This document shows positions 34,230 to 41,868 of a DNA stretch of 64,000 bases, in pieces. The notes under the pieces were generated by a model that had not been told where the DNA came from, searched no databases, and saw nothing but the letters and a program-made list of their open reading frames with translations. The translations under genes were made by a program, and so were the position numbers. Source of the DNA: UBA1794 sp031552405 (lineage in GTDB: Bacteria > Bacteroidota > Bacteroidia > Bacteroidales > Bacteroidaceae); contig JAVBMN010000001.1 of NCBI GenBank assembly GCA_031552405.1, forward strand, positions 1-64,000, written 5' to 3'. The first letter of the stretch is position 1. Every line of letters begins with the position of its first letter.

Positions 34230-35186
34230 TTGTTTCGAAACCGGACAATCCTTCGAAATTCGATCCTGTCGTTGTGCATCATTGTGTATTCGCATAATGG
34301 TTATGCGCAGGTAGACAGTACATATATCGCTCCTTTCTCTCAGGAATTCTCTGTAGGAGTGTATTCGTATTACCGTTATACGGTGTTAACGCATGAAGAG
34401 GCGGGCGGGTATCGGGAAACCTATTTGCCGAACAGTCCGGTGGGAATAGGCCTTTCCATAAGCTACAAAGGCTACTCCCTGAGTGGGGGATACGGACTCC
34501 GCTTTTTGCGGGATAAGGAATTGGGGAAGACGGAATCCATGGACTGGCAATACCATTATTACGGCAGAAGGTTTGTCGTTGATGGGTTCTTTCAGCGTTA
34601 TAAAGGTTTTTATACGGAGGAAAATAACGGGCCGCCCTACACTCTTTATCCGGATCTTAGTATGAAACAGTACGGCCTGAACGGCTTGTATGTGTTTAAC
34701 AATAAGAAGTTCTCATACCGTGCCGCCTTTAGCCAGAGCGAACAGCAGTTGAAATCGGCAGGGAGCTTCCAGTTGGGTGCCGGGGTGTTTTATAATCAGG
34801 TCGCCTCGGACAGTTCATTTTCTATCGACGGCCGAAACAAACTTGACAACTATCAGCTAAACCTAAACTTGGGCTATATCTATACCAAGCTTATTAAAAA
34901 GAGGTATTATGTATCCTTGGGTGCCTCTCTTGCAATTAATCTTAGCACGGAGGACCTGAGTCCCATTAAAAAGGTAGAAGTGTTGCCTAGTGTCTTCCCC
35001 CGTTTTGCAGCCGGATACAATGCGGATACCTGGTCATTGGGAATGACCTTCCTGATGACCAATATGTATATGTATAAAAATGAACCGTCAGAATTGTTCT
35101 TCGGAACCGGTTCTATGCGTTTCAAATATATCAAACGTTTTAACCTGGCTCCCCGCTTCCTGAAAAAGGTGAAAGTGCTGAACTGA
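34230..35186 (+). CDS. DUF4421 outer-membrane beta-barrel protein
   Basis: About 318 residues from a TTG at 34230; another TTG at 34215 is possible, and a longer frame from 34098 inside the PBP gene is unlikely. The signal peptide (SILSLCIIVYSHNGYAQ) is followed by amphipathic beta strands: GIGLSISYKGYSLSGGYGL, YYVSLGASLAIN, FAAGYNADTWSLGMTF, MRFKYIKRF. The pattern matches DUF4421, a family of presumed outer-membrane beta barrels in Bacteroidetes with no known function. It directly follows PBP1A, so an envelope role is plausible (inference). A 17-bp stem hairpin sits 25 bp downstream. Confidence 0.75.
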   Translation: MFRNRTILRNSILSLCIIVYSHNGYAQVDSTYIAPFSQEFSVGVYSYYRYTVLTHEEAGGYRETYLPNSPVGIGLSISYKGYSLSGGYGLRFLRDKELGKTESMDWQYHYYGRRFVVDGFFQRYKGFYTEENNGPPYTLYPDLSMKQYGLNGLYVFNNKKFSYRAAFSQSEQQLKSAGSFQLGAGVFYNQVASDSSFSIDGRNKLDNYQLNLNLGYIYTKLIKKRYYVSLGASLAINLSTEDLSPIKKVEVLPSVFPRFAAGYNADTWSLGMTFLMTNMYMYKNEPSELFFGTGSMRFKYIKRFNLAPRFLKKVKVLN

Positions 35187-35210
35187 GAAGAACCCTCCAC
35201 CTTCCACTAC

Positions 35211-35248
35211 CCACCATAAATCACTTTCTACAAAGTGATTTATGGTGG
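35211..35248 (+). terminator. Perfect hairpin after the DUF4421 gene
   Basis: CCACCATAAATCACTTT/AAAGTGATTTATGGTGG, a perfect 17-bp stem with a 4-nt loop. No T-run follows, so it may protect the transcript end or be a mobile-element trace rather than a classic terminator. Confidence 0.5.
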
Positions 35249-35345
35249 AAGCATGCTTCAATGATGCCTCCACAAGAGATCAAAAAAATGAAGTAATGAA
35301 ACTTGTGGAAGGAAATAAAAACACAAGCTTACATGGAAGGAGACT

Positions 35346-35510
35346 CAGGCCTGGGATTTGAAAACTCAGGCCTGGGATTTGAAAAGACAGGCCTGATTTC
35401 ATACCACTGTAGCGCTCCAGTTTTCGTGCGCACGAGGCTAAAATCTTATGCACACGGGGTCAAGAACTGATGCGTACCAACTATTGAGCTGATGCGCACC
35501 AGTTTTTTTG
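35346..35510. repeat. Intergenic array with a 21-22-bp period
   Basis: Short GC palindromes recur at regular steps: CAGGCCTG at 35346, 35367 and 35388 (21 bp apart), AGCGCT at 35411, then TGCGCAC, TGCACAC, TGCGTAC and TGCGCAC at 35427, 35449, 35471 and 35493 (22 bp apart). Between them are tails rich in TTTGA or CTGA. A T-run follows at 35504. It fills the gap between the DUF4421 and porin genes; I see no gene in 35249-35675. Confidence 0.8.
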
Positions 35511-35675
35511 CCCCCAGCCGCCTTCAGTGGAAGCACAATATTCCATCTCAAGACCCTTTATAGCAAAGGGTTTCAGAAGTCAGTGGAACGTGGAAGCTGT
35601 TTTCAAAAATGAATATCCGTACGCCTTGCAATGTTTTTGTAATAAATCTACAACAAAAGTGAAATAACATTCCAT

Positions 35676-35683
35676 TACCTTTG
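35676..35683 (+). promoter_or_regulatory. -7 element for the porin gene
   Basis: TACCTTTG, 22 bp before the start codon at 35706. Confidence 0.6.
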
Positions 35684-35705
35684 CAGTCAAATTACAGTAA
35701 GAAGC

Positions 35706-36968
35706 ATGAAGCATATTCTCCTCTCCGCCCTCTTCGGCCTTATGACAGTGAGCGGTTTCGCACAATCAGACAGTCTGAGTAACGCACAGCTAGATAAAAG
35801 AATCCGCAGTCTGGAACAATTCACCTCCAAACTGAATAAGCTGAAATTCAGCGGATACATACAAGCTGACTGGACCGTATCCCAAACAGACGCCTGGATC
35901 AACGCCGGCATTCTGAAACCCGAAGGAGAAGGAAACTACAACCGCTTAGGCATCCGCCGCGGCCGAGTAAAAATGGCCTATAAAGATATCATCGGCGGAG
36001 TAAAAACTCAAGGAGTATTCCAGATTGACGCCACAGAGAAAGGTATCAGCGTAAAAGACGTATACTTTGCTATTACCGAGCCCTGGACAGAATGGATCAC
36101 CCTGCAGGCCGGGCTCTTCAACCGCCCCTTCGGCTACGAAATAGGCTATAGCTCGTCCCAGCGCGAGAGCCCGGAACGAAGTACTGCCACCCTGACCCTC
36201 TTCCCCAACGAACGCGAAGTGGGCGCCATGTTACAGGTGCAAAGCCCCAATACACAAAGCGTATTAAACCGCTTTACCCTGCAAGCCGGACTTTTCAATG
36301 GAAACGGACCGGCACAAGATATGGACAATCGCAAAGACCTTATCACCCGCCTGTCATACAGCCAGCCCATGAAGAATTCCTCCTTCGGAGCAGGTGTCAG
36401 CTTTTACTACGGCGGTGTATATCAGGGAACTGAGAACATATACGAAATGCAAGGCAATGAATTTGTGAAAAAAGAAGGTACTCAGATTGGCGACTACAGC
36501 AACCGCATCTACTACGGTGCCGACGCACAATATTCCCTTAAAACTCCACTTGGAACCACCCACCTGCGGGGCGAAATCATTACAGGACAGCAACCCGGTT
36601 CTTCCGATTATTCCATTTCGCCCAAAGGCTCTACCCTTCCGGGGCACGATATCTACCTTCGCCACTTCTTCGGTTGCAACTTCTACTTTATACAAGACAT
36701 CCTAAAAAGCCGCCACTCACTGGTGGTAAAATATGACAGCTATGACCCTAACACCGCTATCAGCGGTGAGGAAGTAGGACAGGGAGGAAGCGGACGCGGC
36801 GACATCGCACAAAGCAACCTCGGTGTAGGATACCTCTTCCGGATGACCTCCGCCGTACGCCTTATGGCCTATTACAACTTAGCGTTTAACGAAGAAGTAT
36901 CGATCCCTACCTACGGAGCTGCGCTGAAAGACAACGTGTTCACTTTAAGACTTCAATATAAGTTTTAA
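35706..36968 (+). CDS. OprP/OprO-type phosphate-selective porin family protein
   Basis: A 420-residue outer-membrane porin with a signal peptide (LLSALFGLMTVSGFAQ), a short coiled-coil segment (LDKRIRSLEQFTSKLNKL), then a beta barrel starting KFSGYIQADW and ending in the C-terminal aromatic strand FTLRLQYKF. RRGRVKMAYKD and GLFNRPFGYEIGYSSSQRESPERS are typical of the porin O/P family. The family takes up anions such as phosphate or polyphosphate, but specificity in Bacteroidetes is not shown. It precedes the hybrid kinase by 121 bp, with a separate promoter for each, so co-regulation is possible but not shown. Confidence 0.85.
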   Translation: MKHILLSALFGLMTVSGFAQSDSLSNAQLDKRIRSLEQFTSKLNKLKFSGYIQADWTVSQTDAWINAGILKPEGEGNYNRLGIRRGRVKMAYKDIIGGVKTQGVFQIDATEKGISVKDVYFAITEPWTEWITLQAGLFNRPFGYEIGYSSSQRESPERSTATLTLFPNEREVGAMLQVQSPNTQSVLNRFTLQAGLFNGNGPAQDMDNRKDLITRLSYSQPMKNSSFGAGVSFYYGGVYQGTENIYEMQGNEFVKKEGTQIGDYSNRIYYGADAQYSLKTPLGTTHLRGEIITGQQPGSSDYSISPKGSTLPGHDIYLRHFFGCNFYFIQDILKSRHSLVVKYDSYDPNTAISGEEVGQGGSGRGDIAQSNLGVGYLFRMTSAVRLMAYYNLAFNEEVSIPTYGAALKDNVFTLRLQYKF

Positions 36969-37065
36969 TACAACAGGCCGATTTACCGGAGGCTTATAAG
37001 CTGAATATCAATATAAACACATAAAAAAACGAAGAAAAAAGCCCTGTTCTTTCGGTAAAAACCAT

Positions 37066-37073
37066 TACTTTTG
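37066..37073 (+). promoter_or_regulatory. -7 element for the hybrid kinase
   Basis: TACTTTTG, 17 bp before the start codon at 37090. Confidence 0.55.
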
Positions 37074-37089
37074 TCCAAAAGAACAAAAT

Positions 37090-39573
37090 ATGCGTACCAA
37101 ACCCAGTCGTTTTACCCGCTTGAAAATAGTAGTCGGCTATATACTACTGCTGGCTCTGCTGCTATACGCTCTACATTATATACATAAGGAAATGCAGAAC
37201 CTGCAAACCCTTGAAGAAGAACAAATTCTGAACAGTGATAAGCTGGCCAGTCTGATCCGACAGAAAGATGCCCAGATGATGAACTTCCTACACGTCCAAA
37301 AAAAACCTGAGGAAGAGAGTGTCCCGCTTGGCCTGGTATCAGAATTGCTAAAGCAGCCCACCATTATCACTGTAACCCCCAAACCACAGCAATCGGCTCC
37401 CATCATTCGTCAGGAAATTGTTTCGCAGAAAGACTCTGTAGTACAAGTACGCCCTAAGAAGGGATTCTTCAAGCGGGTAGCAGAGGTCTTCGCCCCTTCC
37501 AAAGATTCCGTAAAACAAGTGCGTACCACCGTAAAAGTATCCTCCGATTCTATCTTAGACCGTCATGAAATGACACCTATTTTTACGGAAATTCCCGATC
37601 CTGACGAAGAATCCGAGGCCAAAATCATAGCCAGCCAACACATCCAAAACCACCAGATCAGGGAAAAAGCCTATCGGGATACCATAGCCCTCTATCAGGA
37701 AAAAATACGTCAACGCGAATTGGAGCTGACTGCACAAATTGACAGCATGCTGAAAGCCTATGAGAAAGAGGTAGTGCTCCGAGCCGTTGTATTCAACCAG
37801 AAACAACAAGAACAACGAAACAAATCCATAGAAGCCATCGCTATCATTGCTGTAATAGCCATCCTGCTGGTAGCTATCTTTTCGTTTATAATAGGTCGCG
37901 ATCTCACACGAAGCGCCCGCTACCGCCGCGAACTGGAATTGGCCAAACGTCATGCGGAAAGCCTTCTACAAGCACGTGAGCAAATGATGCTTGCCATAAC
38001 CCATGACTTCAAAGCACCCCTCAGTTCAGTAATTGGATACACCGAGCTACTGCAACCCCTTTTAAGGGATGAATCCCAGCAGAACTACTTGAGGAACATA
38101 AACAAATCCTCACAGCACCTGCTAAAACTAGTCACGCAATTACTTGAATTCCACCGACTTGACGTACGTAAAGCAGAAATAACCACTGGTCCGTTCGTTC
38201 CTATTGACTTGTTTGAAGAAATAGCCCTCTCCTATCTACCTGCCGTAAAAGAAAAAGGTCTGCAATTACACACCCAATTTACTGAAGATCTGCGTACCCA
38301 GCAAACCGGCGATACAATCCGCATCCGTCAGATTATCGACAATCTCATGAGCAACGCTCTCAAATTTACCGAAAGCGGAAATATCACCCTTACGGCATGC
38401 ATCCAACAAAATCAACTAATTCTAAGCGTCAGCGATACCGGAGAAGGTATCAGCCCCGCTGATAAAGAAAAGATATTCCAAGCCTTCTCACGATTACCTA
38501 ATGCCCAAGGAAAAGAAGGCGCAGGATTAGGATTAGCCATTGTACACAAAATTGCCAAACTGCTTAGTGGAAAAATAGAAGTCAGCGGCAGCAAAGGAAA
38601 AGGAAGCACCTTTACCATCAAACTCCCTATTCGGAAAGGCAGAGTCCAATCCAGAAACATCCTGCAAAAAGAAACGCAGGCCGTAAAACCTATCAACACC
38701 TCGAAAGCCATGACCAAATCACTCGAAGGGCTCAACCTTATCTTAATAGACGACGATCAGATCCAACTGGAACTGACCAAGACAATGCTCTCCTTGCAAA
38801 GGGCAAAAGTAAAATGCTGCACCCAGGTAGAAGACCTTATTAATATACTTCGAGAGGAACGATATGACTATCTGCTGACGGATGTGCAGATGCCAGCCAT
38901 AAATGGATTTGATCTCCTGAAACTTTTAAGAGCCTCGCACCTGCCCAACGCTAAAGAACTACCTGTAATAGCCGTTACTGCGCGCAACGATTTAGATGAT
39001 GCCGAGTTTACCAACTGTGGTTTTGCCGGATGCTTACACAAACCTTTCTCTGTAGAAGACTTCCTGCACATTACCGGAAGACAAAAAAGGCCCGACAATC
39101 AAGAACATCATACAGGACAGAATCGAAGAAAAGGGTTACACCTAAATACAGAGTCTTCCTCCAATGAACCCAGGCTTGGCATGACGAGCGAGCATAAAGA
39201 TACATTCAACTTTGAAGCATTAACCATATATTCCGCAGGCGATGAGAATGCAACTCATAAGATACAATTGAGTTTTCTAGCACAGACCGAACGCAACATT
39301 TCCACATTGCAAGAAGCTGTAGAAAACGGGGACACCCCAAAGATCTCGGCCATCGCTCATAAGCAACTACCCCTATTTAGCATGATAAATGCGAAATCAT
39401 GTGTAGAATATCTGCAATTCTTAGAAAAAGTTAAACCTGACCGCTTCACCTTACAAACGAGAAGCTATACAACTAAACTCATATCCATGGAACAAGAAAT
39501 TATGAAACTCTTTAAAGAAAGGTATCCATACCTCATGGAAATGTATACAAAAATAGGTCGAGAAACTGAATAA
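37090..39573 (+). CDS. Hybrid sensor histidine kinase with receiver and HPt domains
   Basis: An 827-residue phosphorelay sensor. A first membrane helix lies near residues 10-30 and a second near 248-270, enclosing a periplasmic region of about 215 residues with charged, coiled-coil-like stretches and no recognisable ligand domain. A HisKA domain carries His305 in AITHDFKAPLSSVIGYTELL. The HATPase domain shows the N-box IIDNLMSNALKF (about 414), VSDTGEGI and GAGLGLAIV. A receiver domain holds Asp598 in LLTDVQMPAINGFD, and a C-terminal HPt domain has the likely relay residue His757 in ISAIAHKQLPLFSMI. The phosphoryl group would pass His305-Asp598-His757 and then to the sigma-54 response regulator encoded 150 bp downstream (inference from adjacency). 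Confidence 0.9.
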   Translation: MRTKPSRFTRLKIVVGYILLLALLLYALHYIHKEMQNLQTLEEEQILNSDKLASLIRQKDAQMMNFLHVQKKPEEESVPLGLVSELLKQPTIITVTPKPQQSAPIIRQEIVSQKDSVVQVRPKKGFFKRVAEVFAPSKDSVKQVRTTVKVSSDSILDRHEMTPIFTEIPDPDEESEAKIIASQHIQNHQIREKAYRDTIALYQEKIRQRELELTAQIDSMLKAYEKEVVLRAVVFNQKQQEQRNKSIEAIAIIAVIAILLVAIFSFIIGRDLTRSARYRRELELAKRHAESLLQAREQMMLAITHDFKAPLSSVIGYTELLQPLLRDESQQNYLRNINKSSQHLLKLVTQLLEFHRLDVRKAEITTGPFVPIDLFEEIALSYLPAVKEKGLQLHTQFTEDLRTQQTGDTIRIRQIIDNLMSNALKFTESGNITLTACIQQNQLILSVSDTGEGISPADKEKIFQAFSRLPNAQGKEGAGLGLAIVHKIAKLLSGKIEVSGSKGKGSTFTIKLPIRKGRVQSRNILQKETQAVKPINTSKAMTKSLEGLNLILIDDDQIQLELTKTMLSLQRAKVKCCTQVEDLINILREERYDYLLTDVQMPAINGFDLLKLLRASHLPNAKELPVIAVTARNDLDDAEFTNCGFAGCLHKPFSVEDFLHITGRQKRPDNQEHHTGQNRRKGLHLNTESSSNEPRLGMTSEHKDTFNFEALTIYSAGDENATHKIQLSFLAQTERNISTLQEAVENGDTPKISAIAHKQLPLFSMINAKSCVEYLQFLEKVKPDRFTLQTRSYTTKLISMEQEIMKLFKERYPYLMEMYTKIGRETE

Positions 39574-39693
39574 AACAAGCATTATTATGAAAAAGGCAAC
39601 ATACATCCCCCTTCCAAACTCTCTTAGTCTCTTTAAACCCCGGCAATTTCTTTAAAATACTTAAAACAAAGCGGCTTATACCTTAATAAGTTC

Positions 39694-39701
39694 TATATTT
39701 G
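39694..39701 (+). promoter_or_regulatory. -7 element for the response regulator
   Basis: TATATTTG, 23 bp before the start codon at 39724. Confidence 0.5.
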
Positions 39702-39723
39702 CAACAACTATATAACTCCCCTG

Positions 39724-41067
39724 ATGCAGTCTGTTTTAATTGTAGAAGACGATATAACCTTCAGCTTAATGCTGAAGAACTGGCTCGGCAAGAAAGGTTT
39801 TAAAGTAAACACGGCCAGCTCGATTACCAAAGCTCGAAAACATATTGAGGCCTATGGAATCCCTAACCTTGTTCTTTCAGACTTACGACTGCCGGATGGT
39901 GATGGGTTGCAGCTACTGGAATGGTTATGCGACCAGCAAAAACTTGTGCCTGTTATTATCATGACTGGCTATGCAGATATTCAAAGCGCCGTACAAGCCA
40001 TCAAAGAAGGAGCGAAAGACTATATCTCCAAACCCATACAACCGGATGAATTATTGCGTAAGATTCAAGAGGTATTAGCTGAGACTCCCTCTTCCTCTAT
40101 TCATTCTCGGGAACCAGCAAATGCTTCCCAGCCCTCACTTCCTCATAAGTTTATAGAAGGAGTAAGCAAGCCGGCCCGCCAACTCTATCACTATGCCAGT
40201 TTGGTAGCCCCCACGAATATGAGTGTACTCATTTGTGGCGCCAGTGGCACCGGAAAGGAGTACATTGCTCATCGCATTCATCGCCTTAGCCCTCGTGCCA
40301 ATAAACCGTTTGTAGCCATAGACTGTGGTGCAATCCCCAAAGAACTGGCCGCATCAGAGTTCTTCGGACACATAAAAGGATCCTTTACAGGGGCCCTAAC
40401 CGACAAGACCGGCGCTTTTGAAGCCGCCAATGGAGGCACCCTGTTTCTGGATGAAATCGGGAATCTGGATTACGAAACCCAACAAAGACTGCTACGCGCA
40501 CTGCAGGAGCGAAAGATACGTCCTGTAGGTTCTACAAAAGAAATCAGTGTAGACGTGCGGCTTCTCTCTGCCACCAACGAAGATCTTGAGGCAGGCATTG
40601 GCAAAGGAAGTTTCCGGGAAGATTTGTTTCATCGAATAAATGAATTCACATTAAGTATTCCCTCCCTGAATCAATGTCCGGAAGATGTGGCGATTTATGC
40701 CGATTTCTTTCTGAGCCTCGCCAACCGCGAACTGAACAGAAACATCAAGGGATTCACCCCTGACGCCCTCCTCGCATTGCAGCGATACCCCTGGCCGGGA
40801 AACTTGCGTCAGATGAAATACCTGATTAAGCGCGCCGCCTTATTAACAACCGACTCCCATATTACTCCGGACGAACTGGATAAGGAGTTAATGAACAATG
40901 AATTCGAATCCCCCATCCTGCCTCTGTACGATGAAAACGATGAGCGGAAACGTATTATAGACGCGCTAAATCATGCCGGAAAGAACAAAAGTCAGGCTGC
41001 CCGCCTACTGGGAATCGACCGAAAAACGCTTTATAACAAACTTAAAACATATTGTATTGAAGAATAA
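39724..41067 (+). CDS. Sigma-54-dependent response regulator (NtrC type)
   Basis: A 447-residue activator. The N-terminal receiver has the acidic pair EDD and the phosphoacceptor Asp53 in LVLSDLRLPDGDG. The AAA+ domain shows Walker A GASGTGKE (about 172), GSFTGA (219-224, the sigma-54-contacting loop with Ser in place of the usual Ala of GAFTGA), GGTLFLDEIG (Walker B) and PWPGNLRQM. The C-terminal Fis-type helix-turn-helix lies in GKNKSQAARLLGIDRKTLYNKL. Its likely kinase is encoded just upstream. Immediately after its stop lie repeated TCCACA half-sites and a strong sigma-54 promoter, the most likely target of this regulator. Regulators of this type bend DNA to reach sigma-54 polymerase and need ATP. 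Confidence 0.93.
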   Translation: MQSVLIVEDDITFSLMLKNWLGKKGFKVNTASSITKARKHIEAYGIPNLVLSDLRLPDGDGLQLLEWLCDQQKLVPVIIMTGYADIQSAVQAIKEGAKDYISKPIQPDELLRKIQEVLAETPSSSIHSREPANASQPSLPHKFIEGVSKPARQLYHYASLVAPTNMSVLICGASGTGKEYIAHRIHRLSPRANKPFVAIDCGAIPKELAASEFFGHIKGSFTGALTDKTGAFEAANGGTLFLDEIGNLDYETQQRLLRALQERKIRPVGSTKEISVDVRLLSATNEDLEAGIGKGSFREDLFHRINEFTLSIPSLNQCPEDVAIYADFFLSLANRELNRNIKGFTPDALLALQRYPWPGNLRQMKYLIKRAALLTTDSHITPDELDKELMNNEFESPILPLYDENDERKRIIDALNHAGKNKSQAARLLGIDRKTLYNKLKTYCIEE

Positions 41068-41068
41068 A

Positions 41069-41128
41069 TCCACACTGTGTTGTGGAATTTTTCCACATAT
41101 CACAATTTTAATCCACACTTTTTCCACA
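41069..41128 (+). promoter_or_regulatory. Phased TCCACA half-sites, putative enhancer
   Basis: TCCACAC at 41069 pairs with TTGTGGA at 41080 across a 4-bp spacer. Further TCCACA copies start at 41092, 41112 and 41122. Spacings are near 10-11 or 20 bp, that is, on one face of the helix, and the block lies 70-130 bp upstream of the -24 box. This is the usual place for NtrC-type binding sites. Confidence 0.65.
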
Positions 41129-41197
41129 ACCATGGAATTTATTTAAATCGATATTAAAATACTAAAAAACAACCACTTAAGCATACACCATGAATCT

Positions 41198-41213
41198 TTG
41201 GCACGAAAATTGC
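41198..41213 (+). promoter_or_regulatory. Near-perfect sigma-54 promoter
   Basis: TTGGCACGAAAATTGC matches TTGGCACG-N4-TTGC at every fixed position. It points into 330 bp with no conventional gene. The predicted start is near 41225. Confidence 0.88.
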
Positions 41214-41377
41214 CCTTATGTAGATATTAAACAAGAATCAAATTTAATTCTATATAAAAACAAAACAATTATATCGAAGGGTATTAGTTTTAGTTTAAGA
41301 TAATAGTGATTGCTTAAGGATATACAAAAGAACTCCACTAACTAATGATGTAATAGGTGATAACACTGTTGCAACAG

Positions 41378-41455
41378 ATGCCGCAAAAGAAAAAGCCTGT
41401 GAAGGTCTCATTGCAAAACAAAAGGAATAAAAAGACATTGCTCTGTATGCAATAA
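41378..41455 (+). CDS. Possible 25-residue basic peptide in the sigma-54 transcript
   Basis: An ATG frame MPQKKKPVKVSLQNKRNKKT.. ending at TAA; 10 of its first 20 residues are Lys, Arg, Gln or Asn. A GTG eight codons upstream (41357) in the same frame would add VITLLQQ-like residues. It is the longest small frame on the coding strand of this transcript, but without conservation data chance cannot be excluded. Confidence 0.3.
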   Translation: MPQKKKPVKVSLQNKRNKKTLLCMQ

Positions 41456-41503
41456 GCTTCAATTAGGAAGTTAAACTCAAGAACAGACAAGACACAGTTA
41501 GCG

Positions 41504-41545
41504 CAAGGATATATCGAACCGATACCGATATATCCTTGTTTTTTT
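41504..41545 (+). terminator. Terminator of the sigma-54 transcript
   Basis: CAAGGATATATCG/CGATATATCCTTG, a perfect 13-bp stem with a 9-nt loop followed directly by TTTTTTT. The T-run is only on the plus-strand side, so it serves plus-strand transcription and not the convergent recF unit. Confidence 0.9.
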
Positions 41546-41556
41546 ATACACAAGGC

Positions 41557-41847
41557 TCAATGAAAAGCAATATCAGTGATAACTTGGGCACCAGCCTTTT
41601 GATTAAGATTACGGATAAGGGCCGCTTTTGCCATCAACAACTCCTGTCTCAATACCGCAGAGGTAACATGCACCACAAGAGTCTGGTTCTTTATAAATAG
41701 ACCATTGGTATACAATGCCATGGAACGCCCCACCACCTCGGGCCATGCAGCAAGGAGCCTCTGCTGCTGAAGCGGCGATTCCAGTCCTTCTTCCCGCATA
41801 AACTCCTGAAGAGCTTCACCTATGGTTTGTACTTTTCTTTTCCACAT
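41557..41847 (-). CDS. DUF721 (DciA-like) protein
   Basis: A 96-residue DUF721 protein: IGEALQEFMREEGLESPL, then the typical AWPEVVGRSMALYTNGLFIKNQTLVVHVTSAVLRQELLMAK. DciA proteins of this family help load the replicative helicase DnaB in bacteria without DnaC. It begins 21 bp after recF ends, the common gene order in Bacteroidetes, and the two are probably co-transcribed. The assignment to helicase loading is by family, not by direct evidence. Confidence 0.8.
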   Translation of the reverse strand: MWKRKVQTIGEALQEFMREEGLESPLQQQRLLAAWPEVVGRSMALYTNGLFIKNQTLVVHVTSAVLRQELLMAKAALIRNLNQKAGAQVITDIAFH

Positions 41848-41868
41848 ATCACAAAGGTTCTACCACAA

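Larger units (their letters stand above)
41225..41545 (+). ncRNA. Candidate sigma-54-dependent RNA of about 320 nt
   Basis: The interval is bounded by a near-perfect sigma-54 promoter and a strong intrinsic terminator on the same strand, with no conventional gene between them. Transcription of this strand is therefore likely. The RNA contains one small basic reading frame (41378-41455). It could be a regulatory RNA, a small-peptide mRNA or both. The 5' end is estimated from the promoter. Confidence 0.6.

Noticed and set aside
35211..35248. Intrinsic terminator with certainty
   Set aside because: The stem is perfect, but no T-run follows; listed only as a hairpin with moderate confidence.
35346..35510. 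CRISPR array
   Set aside because: The units are only 21-22 bp in total, with no constant 28-36-bp repeat or unique spacers, and no cas genes lie near.
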